Source: Xanthomonas arboricola | GTDB lineage: Bacteria > Pseudomonadota > Gammaproteobacteria > Xanthomonadales > Xanthomonadaceae | Direction: 5' to 3' | Assembly (NCBI RefSeq): GCF_003353015.1 | Contig: NZ_QREM01000010.1 | Span: forward strand, 140,912-204,911 | DNA length: 64,000 nucleotides | Part shown: piece after piece, positions 45,047 through 54,155 of the stretch | Position numbering within the stretch: position 1 is the first letter of the stretch | Layout of the letters: each line of letters starts with the position of its first letter | Made by a program: the position numbers and the translations under genes | The notes under the pieces: model-generated | Seen by the model: only the letters and a program-made list of their open reading frames with translations | Told to the model about the DNA's origin: nothing | Databases searched by the model: none

Positions 45047-47719
45047 ATGTTCAGAACTCTCGTTCACCTGTGTGTGTTTGTCGTCGGCCTGTTGGCGGTT
45101 TGCTGGGTCGGCATCGGTTATCTGGGCTCCAATCCGCTGGGCGCCTGCGTCGCAGCGGTGATCGGCGCCTGCTATGTGGCCGGCGCGCTGGAGCTGTATC
45201 GCTATCGCCAGGCCAGCGCCACGCTGGACGATGCCGTTGCCGCGTTGACCACCGCACCGGCGGCGCTGGGCGAGTGGCTGGAGCGCCTGCATCCAAGCCT
45301 GCGCAACGCGGTGCGCCTGCGCATCAAGGGCGAGCGCGTGGCGTTGCCGGCACCGGTGCTGACACCGTACCTGGTCGGCCTGCTGGTGTTGCTGGGCATG
45401 CTCGGCACCCTGCTCGGCATGATGGCCACGCTCAAGGGCACCGGCTTTGCATTGCAGAGCGCCACCGACCTGCAGGCCATCCGCGGCTCGCTGGCCGCAC
45501 CGGTGGAAGGCCTGGCGTTTGCGTTCGGCACCTCGATCGCCGGCGTGGCGACCTCCGCGATGCTGGGGCTGTTGTCGGCGCTGTGCCGGCGCGAGCGGTT
45601 GCAGGCAGTGCAGCGGCTGGATCTGAAGATCGCCTCCGAGCTGCATCCGCACTCGGACGCGCACCAGCGTGGCGAAGTGTTCAAGTTGCAGCAGCAGCAA
45701 AGCGCACTGATGCCGACGCTGATCGATCGCCTGCAGACGCTGATGCACAGCATCGAGCAGCAGAGCATTGCCGCCGACGAACGCCTGGCCGCGCAGCAGG
45801 CCGAATTCCACGCCCGAAGCGAGGCGGCCTACGCACGCCTGGCCACGGCGATGGAGCAATCGCTGCAGAGCGGCGTGGCAGAAAGCGCACGCGCGGTGGG
45901 CGCGGCCTTGCAGCCGGCAATGGAAGCGACCATGACCAGCATCGCGCGCGACACTGCCGCCCTGCACGAGCGCCTCACCCACGCCGTGCAGCAGCAACTG
46001 GACGGCATCACCAGCGGCTTCCAGCACAGCGCCAGTGCCGCAGCCGCGCACTGGACCAGCGCGCTCGCCGCACAGGAACGCGCGCAGCAAGCGCTCGACA
46101 CGCGGCTGCAGACCACGCTGGAGCAGATCACACAGCAGACCACTGCCGTGCAGGACGGCGTCGGCACCGCCGTGCAGCAGCAGTTGCACGCGCTCAACGA
46201 CGGCTTCCAGCACAGTGCGCAGACGGCCGCCGAGCACTGGCAGGCCGTGCTGGCTGCACAGGAACATGCGCAGCACGCGTTGACCGAGCAGTTGCAGACC
46301 ACGCTGGCGCAGATCGATCAGCGCAGCATCGCGGTGCAGGATGGCGTGACCCACGCGGTGCAGCAGCAGTTGGCCGCGCTCAATGACGGGTTCGAACGCA
46401 GCACCGCCGCCGCTGCCGAGCACTGGGCAGCAGTGCTCGCCGAGCAGCAGCGCGCAGGCGCAGCGTTGAGTGCGCAGTTGCACGCCACGCTCGCACAGCT
46501 CGCCCAGCAGACCACCGCGCTGCAGGACGGCGTGCAGCAGGCCGTGCAGCAACAACTCGACGGCCTGAGCAGCGGGCTGGAGAACAGCACTGCGGCGGCA
46601 GCCGCCACCTGGACCGCGGCAGTGGCCGAACAGCAGCGCGCAAATCACCTGCTGACGCAGGAGTTGCAGGGCACGCTGAGCCAGTTCGCAAGCACCTTCG
46701 ACGCACGCTCCAGCGCCCTGGTCGATGCGGTGTCCAGGCGCATGGATCAGTCCAGCAGCGAGACGGCCAATGCCTGGAACGACGCGCTGGCGCAACAACG
46801 CGACGCCAGCGCCGCCCTGGCGAGCCAGCACCAGGGCGCGCTGGCGGCCGCCACCGCCAGCTTCGACACGCATGCCGCCGCCCTGGTCGGCACGCTGCAG
46901 CAATCGCACACCGACCTGCAGGCCGCGCTGGAAGCGCGCGACACCCAGCGCCTGGCGCTGTGGAGCGAGCGCTTCACCGCGATGAGCGCGGAGCTGACCA
47001 CCCAGTGGGAACGCACCGGCGAACGCGTCACCCAGCAGCAGCAGGCGATCTGCGACACCCTGGCCAGCACCGCCAGCGAGCTGTCCACGCAGGCGCAGGC
47101 ACAGGCCAGCGCCACCATCAGCGAGGTGGCGCGCCTGATGCAGATCGCTTCCGAAGCACCCAAGGCCGCCGCCGATGTGGTGGCCGAGCTGCGCCAGAAC
47201 CTGTCCGAGAGCATGGTGCGCGACACCGCCATGCTGGAAGAACGCAGCAAGCTGCTCGCCACCCTGGACACCCTGCTCAACGCGGTCAATCACGCCTCCA
47301 CCGAACAACGCGCAGCGGTGGATGCGCTGGTCACCACCTCGGCCGACCTGCTGCAACGCGTGGGCACCCAGCTCACCGAGCAGATCGGCAGCGAGACCGG
47401 CAAGCTCGGCGCGGTGGCCGCGCATGTCAGCGGCAGCGCGGTGGAAGTGGCCAGCCTGGGCGAAGCCTTCGGCGTGGCGGTGCAGCTGTTCAGCGGCTCC
47501 ACCAGCGAGCTCAACGCACGCCTGCAGCACGTCGCCAGCGCCCTGGATGCCTCGCTGGCGCGCAGCGACGACCAACTGGCGTACTACGTGGCGCAGGCGC
47601 GCGAGGTGGTGGACCTCAGCATGCTGTCGCAGAAGCAGATCATCGAAGAACTGCGCCAGCTCGACCGCGGCCGCGGCGATGCCGGTGAGGCCGCTGCCGG
47701 CGAGGCCAGCGCGGCATGA
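45047..47719 (+). CDS. DUF802 protein: MotA/ExbB-like membrane head with long repeat tail
   Basis: An 890-residue protein. Four hydrophobic segments (about 4-24, 30-48, 107-126, 157-178) form a head. Segment 3 onward ('PYLVGLLVLLGMLGTLLGMMATLKG' ... 'GSLAAPVEGLAFAFGTSIAGVATSAMLGLL') has the MotA/TolQ/ExbB proton-channel pattern. About 700 residues of Ala/Gln/Glu-rich helical tail follow. The tail holds four exact 62-residue repeats (cores AVQQQL at DNA positions 45983, 46169, 46355, 46541). This layout is that of ZorA of the Zorya system and related 5:2 motors. Its start is 10 bp after the DUF3348 stop and its 3' end overlaps the OmpA/MotB gene by 4 bp. Confidence 0.88.
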   Translation: MFRTLVHLCVFVVGLLAVCWVGIGYLGSNPLGACVAAVIGACYVAGALELYRYRQASATLDDAVAALTTAPAALGEWLERLHPSLRNAVRLRIKGERVALPAPVLTPYLVGLLVLLGMLGTLLGMMATLKGTGFALQSATDLQAIRGSLAAPVEGLAFAFGTSIAGVATSAMLGLLSALCRRERLQAVQRLDLKIASELHPHSDAHQRGEVFKLQQQQSALMPTLIDRLQTLMHSIEQQSIAADERLAAQQAEFHARSEAAYARLATAMEQSLQSGVAESARAVGAALQPAMEATMTSIARDTAALHERLTHAVQQQLDGITSGFQHSASAAAAHWTSALAAQERAQQALDTRLQTTLEQITQQTTAVQDGVGTAVQQQLHALNDGFQHSAQTAAEHWQAVLAAQEHAQHALTEQLQTTLAQIDQRSIAVQDGVTHAVQQQLAALNDGFERSTAAAAEHWAAVLAEQQRAGAALSAQLHATLAQLAQQTTALQDGVQQAVQQQLDGLSSGLENSTAAAAATWTAAVAEQQRANHLLTQELQGTLSQFASTFDARSSALVDAVSRRMDQSSSETANAWNDALAQQRDASAALASQHQGALAAATASFDTHAAALVGTLQQSHTDLQAALEARDTQRLALWSERFTAMSAELTTQWERTGERVTQQQQAICDTLASTASELSTQAQAQASATISEVARLMQIASEAPKAAADVVAELRQNLSESMVRDTAMLEERSKLLATLDTLLNAVNHASTEQRAAVDALVTTSADLLQRVGTQLTEQIGSETGKLGAVAAHVSGSAVEVASLGEAFGVAVQLFSGSTSELNARLQHVASALDASLARSDDQLAYYVAQAREVVDLSMLSQKQIIEELRQLDRGRGDAGEAAAGEASAA
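45983..46650 (+). repeat. Four tandem 186-bp coding repeats
   Basis: The string GC(C/G)GTGCAGCA recurs at 45983, 46169, 46355 and 46541, exactly 186 bp (62 codons) apart. Each unit encodes AVQQQL-x6-GF/L-x2-S-x6-A-x2-W-x3-L-A-x-Q followed by a variable helix. They form the central tail of the DUF802 protein. Unit boundaries are approximate. Confidence 0.85.
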
Positions 47720-48390
47720 GCGACGAGATCGACATCGACGGCGAATCCGGCACACCGATCTGGGCCGCCTTCGGCGACCTGATGTCGGTGCTGCTGGGCG
47801 CGTTCGTGCTGATCCTGGTCGGGGTGATCGGTGTGCAGCTGCAGCTGTCCAGCCGCCTGGACGAAGAGGTCAGGCAACGCCAGGCCGAAGCGCAGCGCCG
47901 CAAGACGCTGGAGCAGGCGCTGGCCGCGCCCCTGGCCGCCGGCCGCGTCACCCTGGTCGATGGCCGCATCGGCATCCGCGGCAATGTGCTGTTCGCCTTC
48001 AATTCCGATCAGTTGCAGCCGGAAGGCCGCGAGGTGCTGAAGACGCTGGCCGCGCCGTTGACCGAGTACCTGGCCGCGCGCGAGGAGATCCTGATGGTCA
48101 GCGGCTTCACCGACGACCGCCCGGTGCTGGGCGGCAACCGTCGCTACGCCGACAACTGGGAACTCTCCGCGCAACGCGCGCTCACCGTGACCCGTGCCTT
48201 GATCGCCGAAGGCGTGCCGGCCGGATCGGTGTTCGCCGCGGCCTTCGGCTCGCAGCAGCCGGTGGATTCCAATGCCGACGAAACACGCCGCGCCAGGAAC
48301 CGCCGCGTGGAGATCGCACCGATCGCGCGCCCTGCCACGTCGCGTGCGTCTTCTGCCGCCAAGCCCACGGCGGCCGCAGGCACGCGATGA
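47716..48390 (+). CDS. OmpA/MotB-like membrane protein (ZorB-like)
   Basis: A 224-residue bitopic protein. After a short acidic cytosolic start comes the single helix 'IWAAFGDLMSVLLGAFVLILVGVIGVQL', with an Asp at the proton-channel position typical of MotB/TolR/ZorB (FGDLMSVLLGAFV). A periplasmic coiled linker leads to an OmpA-like peptidoglycan-binding domain ('VLFAFNSDQLQPEGREVLKTLA', 'VSGFTDDRPV', 'NWELSAQRALTVTRALIAEGVP', 'ADETRRARNRRVEI'). It overlaps the DUF802 and DUF2894 genes by 4 bp each. With DUF802 it should form an ion-driven stator anchored to the wall. Confidence 0.92.
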   Translation: MSDEIDIDGESGTPIWAAFGDLMSVLLGAFVLILVGVIGVQLQLSSRLDEEVRQRQAEAQRRKTLEQALAAPLAAGRVTLVDGRIGIRGNVLFAFNSDQLQPEGREVLKTLAAPLTEYLAAREEILMVSGFTDDRPVLGGNRRYADNWELSAQRALTVTRALIAEGVPAGSVFAAAFGSQQPVDSNADETRRARNRRVEIAPIARPATSRASSAAKPTAAAGTR

Positions 48391-49037
48391 GCACGCAGGC
48401 GACCTCCGCGCACGCGCGCCTGCAGCATTGGCGCAGCCAGGGTGCCGACCAGCTGGACCCGGTGCGTTTCCACCTGATGGAGACGCTGGCCGCGCGGGCC
48501 GGCACCCAGGCCGAGGCAGTGCGCCAGGTGCTGGAAGAAAGGCTGGGCACGCTGGTCGATGCGTATGCGGCAACGGTGAAGCAGGCTGCGCGTCGTCCTG
48601 TGGCCGGCGATCCCGCGCAGCCACTGCAACGCAGCGCGCTGGGCGCATTGGCCGAGCAGATGGCAGGCCATGCCGCGTTGATGGAAGTGGACAGCAGAAA
48701 GACCGCCACGGCCGACGCCACGCCGTTTCCCGAGCTGCCGGCGCTGGAGGATTTCCGTCGCACCTGGACCACGGTGCGCACCGCCAGCCAGGTGCGGCAG
48801 TCGCTGCAGGACGCCCCCAAGGACGCCGGCCCGCTCAATTCCAGCGTGCTGGTGCACCGCTGCATCAGCCTGATGCGCGAGTGCTCGCCGGGCTATCTGC
48901 AGCACTTCCTCGGCTATGTCGATGCGCTGTCGTGGCTGGAACAGCTGCACAACGGCGGCGCGTTGGCCAGCGAGGACACCGCAGCCGTGGCGCCGGGCAA
49001 GAAACGCAGCAAGCGTCCGTCCACGCGGCGCAGCTAG
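48387..49037 (+). CDS. DUF2894 family protein
   Basis: A 216-residue cytosolic protein, last gene of the operon (ATGA overlap at 48387-48390). 'ARLQHWRSQGADQLDPVRFHLMETLAARAGTQAEAVRQVLEERL' is the conserved helical start. 'FRRTWTTVRTASQVRQSLQDAPKDAGPLNSSVLVHRCISLMRECSPGYLQHFLGYVDALSWLEQL' is a helical core, and a lysine/arginine tail (GKKRSKRPSTRRS) could touch nucleic acid or membrane. The family has no known function. It may be an effector or regulator of the membrane complex encoded upstream. Confidence 0.85.
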   Translation: MSTQATSAHARLQHWRSQGADQLDPVRFHLMETLAARAGTQAEAVRQVLEERLGTLVDAYAATVKQAARRPVAGDPAQPLQRSALGALAEQMAGHAALMEVDSRKTATADATPFPELPALEDFRRTWTTVRTASQVRQSLQDAPKDAGPLNSSVLVHRCISLMRECSPGYLQHFLGYVDALSWLEQLHNGGALASEDTAAVAPGKKRSKRPSTRRS

Positions 49038-49228
49038 CGCGACCCACCACGCACGCTGTGTTGCACGCGCGCGCCGCTGGCTGAAACCGGCATGGCGCAC
49101 CTGTCCAGCACGATCGCGGCCAGTGCGCTGGTCGGCCTCGTCCGCATCCGCCGACCGGCGCTGGAATGGTCCATCGAGCACGCATGCCCGGACATCGCCA
49201 GTTGGTGTCGATCACCTGCGGGCGCGGA

Positions 49229-51367
49229 TCAAAACCGCAGCCGCACCCCCACCGTCCAGCTGCGCGGCGCGCCGGGATACACCCACTGCTCGCTGTAGGA
49301 GAACGCGGCGTAGCGGCGGTCGCTGAGGTTCTCGACCTTGGCATACAGGCGCAGGCGCTCGCTCAGGTCGTAATGGCCGACCAGGCGCCACACCGTGTAC
49401 GCAGGCAGCACGAAGCCGGTATTGCTATCCACCGAGCCCAGCCGCTCACCGGTATGCGACACGCCCAGGCCCACCGCCGCAGTGCGCTTGCCGGTCAACG
49501 GCTGCGCGTAGTTGACGAAGGCATTGCCGCTGAAGCGTGGCACGTTCGGAAAGCGGCGCCCCTCGGCCAGGCCGGTGCCGGCGGCGGCCTCACTGCTGCG
49601 CGTGACCTGCGAGTCGGTATAGGCCAGGCCGACCGAGGCGGCCAGGCGCGGGGTCAGCCGCCCGAGCAGATCCAGCTCCACGCCCTGGCTGCGCATCTGG
49701 CCCACCGGCAACGAAAAACTGGTGTCGGCCGGATCCAGGCTCAGCACGTTCTTCTTGTCGATGCGGAACGCGGCCAGCGTTGCTTCCAGGCCATCGCCGG
49801 GCTGCACGTATTTCAGGCCGGTTTCCAGCGAGCGGCTTTTCTCCGGCGCAAAGCTCTGCCCGTCCGCACCCACGCCGCTGTTGGGACGAAAGCCGGCCGC
49901 AGCACTCGCATACAACGACAGCGCCGCGTCGACATGGAAGATCACGCCGGCACGCGGGCTGACCACACCGTCGGAGGCGCGCTGCGTGGCGCCGCGCAAG
50001 TGGTTGTCGAGATCCTGCCGGTAGTGGTCGTAGCGCAGGCCGAGCAAGGCCTTCCAGCGCGCGCCCAGATCGAGCTGGTCCTGCGCATAGACGCCCCACA
50101 CCTGCTGGCGCTCTTCGGTGTCGGTGATCGTGGCCAGCCGCCCCGGCTGCGCAACGCCGTACTGCGGCGCAAGCACGTCGATGCTGTATGGCGTGGCCGC
50201 AGAGCGGGCGCGCTGCTGGAAGCGGCTGTCGTCGAAGCGATTGCCATCCACGCCGAACAACACATTGTGGGTGACGCCACCCATCTGCAAGCTGCCAAGC
50301 AATTCGGCACGCGCGGCGATGTCGCGGCCCTGGTAATCGCGGTAGCGGCGCTCGCGGCGCAGCGTGCGCTCGTCGGCCTGCAGCGTCCACGGCTCGGTGG
50401 AAAACCCGCGCATGCCGCTGTCGCGATAGGTCGCCCCGCCCTGCAGCGACCAGGTCTGGTTCACGCCATGCACCACGAATACCTGGTGCCCGGTGGAATG
50501 CAGGTCGATAGCGCCATCGCGCGGCTCGCCCAGGAAGCGCCCGGCCGGTAGCCGATTGGCATCGCCATCGATGGCGGTGACGCCGCGATCGAACGGCGCA
50601 TGGATGCGCACGAACTCCAGCTCGTAGGACACCGTGGTATCGGGCGTCGGCATCCACAGCAGCGAGGGCGCCAGCAGCGTGTTGTCGCTGTCGACGGTGT
50701 CGCGGAAACTGTGCTGGTCCTTGTGCATCGCATTCAGCCGATAGGCCAGGTTCTCGCCCAGCGCGCCGGTGCTGTCGAGCGCAGCGCGATAACTGTCAAA
50801 GCGCCCCGCCGACAGGTCCACGCTGTGCTGCGGCTGGAACAGCGGCTTCTTGGTGACGATGTTGACCACCCCGCCCGGCTCGCCGCGTCCGTACAACGCC
50901 GAGGCCGGGCCCTTGATCACCTCGATGCTCTGCGTGTTGGCGCCGTCGCGCAGGCCGTTGTAGCCGCGGCTGGCATTGAAGCCGTTGACCATGTAGTCCG
51001 AGCTGAAGTTCGGGTCGCCGGTGAAGCCGCGCATCGAGTAGCTGTCCCACAACCCGCCCAGGTTGTTGGCCTTGGTGATGCCGCTGGCCAGCTCCAGCGC
51101 ACCGGCCAGATCGGTGATGCCGGCATCTTCCAGCAAGGTCTGATCGAGCACGCGCGCACTGATCGGCAGATCGCGCAGCGGCGCATCGGTCTTGGTGGCA
51201 CCGGTCACGCTCAAGGCACGGTACGGCGTGTACTGGCTGCGCACCTGCACCGTATCCAGGTCGCGCGCCTGCGGCTCGGTAGCCTCGGCGAATGGACTGA
51301 CGCCTGCGCAGCTCAGTGCACCGAGCAAGGGCAGCGTGTTGGACAGACGGCGGCGCGGCGTGGACAT
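49229..51367 (-). CDS. TonB-dependent siderophore-type outer-membrane receptor
   Basis: A 712-residue outer-membrane receptor. A signal peptide ends near 'SPFAEA|TE'. The plug domain follows ('ATKTDAPLRDLPISARVLDQTLLEDAGITDLAGALELASGI', 'YSMRGF', 'IEVIKGPASALYGRGEPGGVVNIVTKKP'), then a 22-strand barrel ending in 'RSWTVGVRLRF' with terminal Phe. The group resembles FhuE/FecA-type ferric-siderophore receptors. It is the last gene of an operon with a three-gene ABC exporter (ATPase, two DUF3526-type permeases) and is separated from it by 83 bp. The ATG has AGGAG. Ligand unknown. Confidence 0.93.
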   Translation of the reverse strand: MSTPRRRLSNTLPLLGALSCAGVSPFAEATEPQARDLDTVQVRSQYTPYRALSVTGATKTDAPLRDLPISARVLDQTLLEDAGITDLAGALELASGITKANNLGGLWDSYSMRGFTGDPNFSSDYMVNGFNASRGYNGLRDGANTQSIEVIKGPASALYGRGEPGGVVNIVTKKPLFQPQHSVDLSAGRFDSYRAALDSTGALGENLAYRLNAMHKDQHSFRDTVDSDNTLLAPSLLWMPTPDTTVSYELEFVRIHAPFDRGVTAIDGDANRLPAGRFLGEPRDGAIDLHSTGHQVFVVHGVNQTWSLQGGATYRDSGMRGFSTEPWTLQADERTLRRERRYRDYQGRDIAARAELLGSLQMGGVTHNVLFGVDGNRFDDSRFQQRARSAATPYSIDVLAPQYGVAQPGRLATITDTEERQQVWGVYAQDQLDLGARWKALLGLRYDHYRQDLDNHLRGATQRASDGVVSPRAGVIFHVDAALSLYASAAAGFRPNSGVGADGQSFAPEKSRSLETGLKYVQPGDGLEATLAAFRIDKKNVLSLDPADTSFSLPVGQMRSQGVELDLLGRLTPRLAASVGLAYTDSQVTRSSEAAAGTGLAEGRRFPNVPRFSGNAFVNYAQPLTGKRTAAVGLGVSHTGERLGSVDSNTGFVLPAYTVWRLVGHYDLSERLRLYAKVENLSDRRYAAFSYSEQWVYPGAPRSWTVGVRLRF

Positions 51368-51450
51368 CGGGCAGGACTCCTGAAGCACCCGGGCACGCTG
51401 GGCCCGGGTCGCACGTGAGACAACGAAGGTTGAGGGGTGAAACGCAGCCG

Positions 51451-52719
51451 CTATGGCGCGGGATCGGCACTCGCATCGAAACCTGGCGCGCGCCCGAAGT
51501 CCTCGCGCGTGAATGGCCGGTCGCGGAACAGATAGCCGTAATAGAACGTCCGCAGCGCACGGTGATAGGCGCGGATGCGATCCTGATACGCCACTTGCGC
51601 ACGCATGTCGGTGGCTGCCAGGCGCGTCAGCGCGGCCTGCAGCGCCACCGGCGGCAAGACGCTGGCCACGCGCTGCGCCAGCGCTTCGCGGCGCTGCAGG
51701 CCCTGGCGATACGCCGCGACCTGCGGTGCCACCTGCTGATCGCCGTTTTCGTGGAAGGCGAAATACCACTTGTAGTGGAACGCCGCGGTCAGCGGTGCCG
51801 AATCGGCCCACTGCGGATTCTGCGCGTAGAAGGCCCGCATGGTGTCCTGGCGTGGAATATCCCAGGCATGGTTGACCGCCTCGCGCTGCAGCCGCGCGAT
51901 CTCGCTGCCTTGATTGACCGGCACCGCCTGGTTGATCGCCACATGCGCCAGTGCCGGTGCCACCAGCGCCAGCACCACCCAGCAGGTCGCCAGGGCGGTG
52001 GCATGCGCGGCCGGGCGCCAATGGATGCGCCCGACCAGCACCGACAGCAGCACCCAGAACAACAGATAGGCGCAGGTCAGTGCCAGCACCGCCAGTTGTT
52101 GCAACGGCGGCACCGCATTGACGCTTGCCGCGATCACGAACGGCACGCTCAGGCACATCAGCACGGCAGCCGCACGCACCACCACGCGCCGCACCAGCAA
52201 CGCCGTGCCCGCACCCGGCAGCGCCGCCAGCATGCGCGCGCGTCCGGCTTCGCGCTCGCCCGAGCGCAGATCGAACAACAGTGCGATCACGAACAAGGGC
52301 AGCAGGAACACCAGCACGAAGGCGTAGTCGAAGCGCCCGGCCAGTGCCAGCTCCGGGTTGTAGCTGTCGCCATCGTGGATCTGCGCTTCCAGGCCCAGCG
52401 CGCGCACACGCAGGATGTAGGGCGAGACATCGCGCATGCCCACCGCGGCAAATGCCAACGGCGCGGGCAGGTCCCAGGTCGGGTGGAAGCTGTAGTAGGC
52501 CGCGCTGCCGGCGTCGTTGGAGCGCGCCACATAGTCCTGCACTGCGGCGATGTCCTCCTGCTGCAGCGCCGCGATGCGCGCGATGTTGGCGCGCTGCGCG
52601 GCGACGACATGCTGGCCGGAGAGCAGGCTGCACACGGTCAATACCGCGAGCAACACCAGTCCGGCCACGGCGGCGCGTGCACGCAGCAGCAACAGCAGTT
52701 CGTATTTCCACAGCAGCAT
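51451..52719 (-). CDS. ABC-2 permease, DUF3526 type (second subunit)
   Basis: A 422-residue membrane subunit. The first helix 'LLRARAAVAGLVLLAVLTVCSLLSG' is followed by a large ~90-residue extracytoplasmic loop ('YYSFHPTWDLPAPLAF'). Then come 'FVLVFLLPLFVIALLFDLRSGEREAGRARML', the ABC-2 coupling signature, and four more helices. The C-terminal part is hydrophilic. DUF3526 permeases usually come in pairs with one ATPase; the partner is encoded just upstream (1-bp stop/start overlap at 52719). They probably export a small molecule or peptide related to the receptor encoded next. Confidence 0.88.
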   Translation of the reverse strand: MLLWKYELLLLLRARAAVAGLVLLAVLTVCSLLSGQHVVAAQRANIARIAALQQEDIAAVQDYVARSNDAGSAAYYSFHPTWDLPAPLAFAAVGMRDVSPYILRVRALGLEAQIHDGDSYNPELALAGRFDYAFVLVFLLPLFVIALLFDLRSGEREAGRARMLAALPGAGTALLVRRVVVRAAAVLMCLSVPFVIAASVNAVPPLQQLAVLALTCAYLLFWVLLSVLVGRIHWRPAAHATALATCWVVLALVAPALAHVAINQAVPVNQGSEIARLQREAVNHAWDIPRQDTMRAFYAQNPQWADSAPLTAAFHYKWYFAFHENGDQQVAPQVAAYRQGLQRREALAQRVASVLPPVALQAALTRLAATDMRAQVAYQDRIRAYHRALRTFYYGYLFRDRPFTREDFGRAPGFDASADPAP

Positions 52720-54155
52720 CAGCGCGTCACTCCCACACGTCGGCCGGTGGCGACCAGCATGCACAGCGCAGCCAGCAGCCAGGCAGCGACCAGGCCGAGC
52801 GCGGCGCCTGCGTTGCGCAGCACTTCCGTGGTGGCCGGCGGCCGGAACGCGAACACCGGGATCCGTTGCCAGTGCGCGGAGGAGATGCGCTTGCGTCGGT
52901 CGGCGCCGGCATCCTGCGCGGTGTCGTCGGCCATGCTCACCGCATCGGCCTGCAGCTGGTTGAGCTGCTGCACCAGCGTGTAGCGGTAATGCTCGGCCTG
53001 CGCAAGAAACCGCTCGTGCGCGCGCAGGTCGGTTTCTGCCAGTGTCATCGACAACGTGCGCAGCGCCACCGTGGGGCTCAGCAGGGCGAAGGTGCGCACC
53101 AGCAGATTCTGTTGCTGCTGGATGGCCGAATCGCGCGCGGCATAGCGCTCGAACAGGCTCGCGGTGAGCCGTTCGCCTTCCAGCGCCAGCAGGCCCTTGT
53201 AGTTCACCGGCAGCTCTTCCACCCGCTGCACGCCATAGCGCGCCAGCGTCTGCTGCCTGAACTGCGCAAAGTGCGGGTCATCCGGGTTGTGGCTGTCGCC
53301 GAGCGTGCGCAGGTCGCGCTGGATCGCCACATCGGTTTCCAGCCGCGTCGGAAGGCGATACGCCGCACTGGCCACGTCCGGTGCCAGGCGCGGCACCAGC
53401 AGCGCCAGCCACACCCACATCGCCAGCGACACCAGCAGCGCATCGCGGCCGCGCCGGCACAGCATCGACACCGACAGCACCAGCGCGCACCACGCCAGCA
53501 GATACACCGCATACGCCAGCACCAGCAGTGCGACCCGCAGCGCCTGGCCCGGCACCGACGCAACCGGCAGCAGCCCGGCCAGTGCCGGCAACAGACAGGC
53601 CGCCGCCACCGCGGCAAGCCCCAGGTATTTGCCGCCGAACAATTGCCGGCGCGTGGCGCCCTGCAACAACAGCGCACGCAAGGTGCCGGTCTCCTGCTCG
53701 CGCGCCACCGCGCCATAGCCCAGGAACACCAGCAGCAGCGGCGCCAGTACCTGCAGCACGAACGCAGGCGTCAGTTGGCCGAAGCGCACCAGCAACGAAC
53801 TCTGGCGCACATCGCCGAAGTTGGCGGTGTTCTGGCGATGGCCTTCCAGGAACATGCTGTTGCCGGTGAACGCGTCCACGCCGGCATCGAACGCAGCCAA
53901 TGCAGGCAGCGGGCGATAGATGAAATGGCCGTAATGCACCACCCGATGCGGGTGGCGGTCCGGCTGCGCCTCGAAGGCCTGCTGCGCGGCCAGCTGCTGG
54001 CGCGCGCGGAGCGCGGCCACCTCGCGCTGATGATGCGCAGCGGTCAATGCCGCCACCAGCGTGAGCAGCATCAGCAACACCACACCGATGGCAGCGGAAC
54101 GGTTGCGCGCCATGTAACGCAGTTCTTCGCGCGCGACCAGCAGCACCGCACTCAT
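52719..54155 (-). CDS. ABC-2 permease, DUF3526 type (first subunit)
   Basis: A 478-residue membrane subunit with helix 1 'SAAIGVVLLMLLTLVAALTAAH', a large periplasmic loop and 'FVLQVLAPLLLVFLGYGAVAREQETGTLRALLLQGATRRQLFGGKYLG', the best-conserved ABC-2 block. Four helices follow. The long polar region ~280-440 lies before a final helix 'GAALGLVAAWLLAALCMLVA'. It overlaps the upstream ATPase by 4 bp. Paired with the next gene's product it forms a heterodimeric exporter channel. Confidence 0.88.
   Translation of the reverse strand: MSAVLLVAREELRYMARNRSAAIGVVLLMLLTLVAALTAAHHQREVAALRARQQLAAQQAFEAQPDRHPHRVVHYGHFIYRPLPALAAFDAGVDAFTGNSMFLEGHRQNTANFGDVRQSSLLVRFGQLTPAFVLQVLAPLLLVFLGYGAVAREQETGTLRALLLQGATRRQLFGGKYLGLAAVAAACLLPALAGLLPVASVPGQALRVALLVLAYAVYLLAWCALVLSVSMLCRRGRDALLVSLAMWVWLALLVPRLAPDVASAAYRLPTRLETDVAIQRDLRTLGDSHNPDDPHFAQFRQQTLARYGVQRVEELPVNYKGLLALEGERLTASLFERYAARDSAIQQQQNLLVRTFALLSPTVALRTLSMTLAETDLRAHERFLAQAEHYRYTLVQQLNQLQADAVSMADDTAQDAGADRRKRISSAHWQRIPVFAFRPPATTEVLRNAGAALGLVAAWLLAALCMLVATGRRVGVTR

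Noticed and set aside
45983-46650. Regularly spaced repeats as a possible CRISPR array
   Set aside because: The 186-bp period is in frame, lies within a coding sequence and encodes a helical repeat; there are no short identical repeats with unique spacers.
44387-47755. Very long leftward open frame (over 1100 codons) across the DUF3348/DUF802 genes
   Set aside because: It is an antisense shadow. Its protein is an arginine/glutamine/leucine mixture mirroring the repeats, and the rightward genes have domains, ribosome-binding sites and overlapping junctions.
44275-49037. Calling the operon a bona fide Zorya system
   Set aside because: ZorC, ZorD and ZorE equivalents (helicase or HNH nuclease) are absent, so only the motor-like core is claimed.
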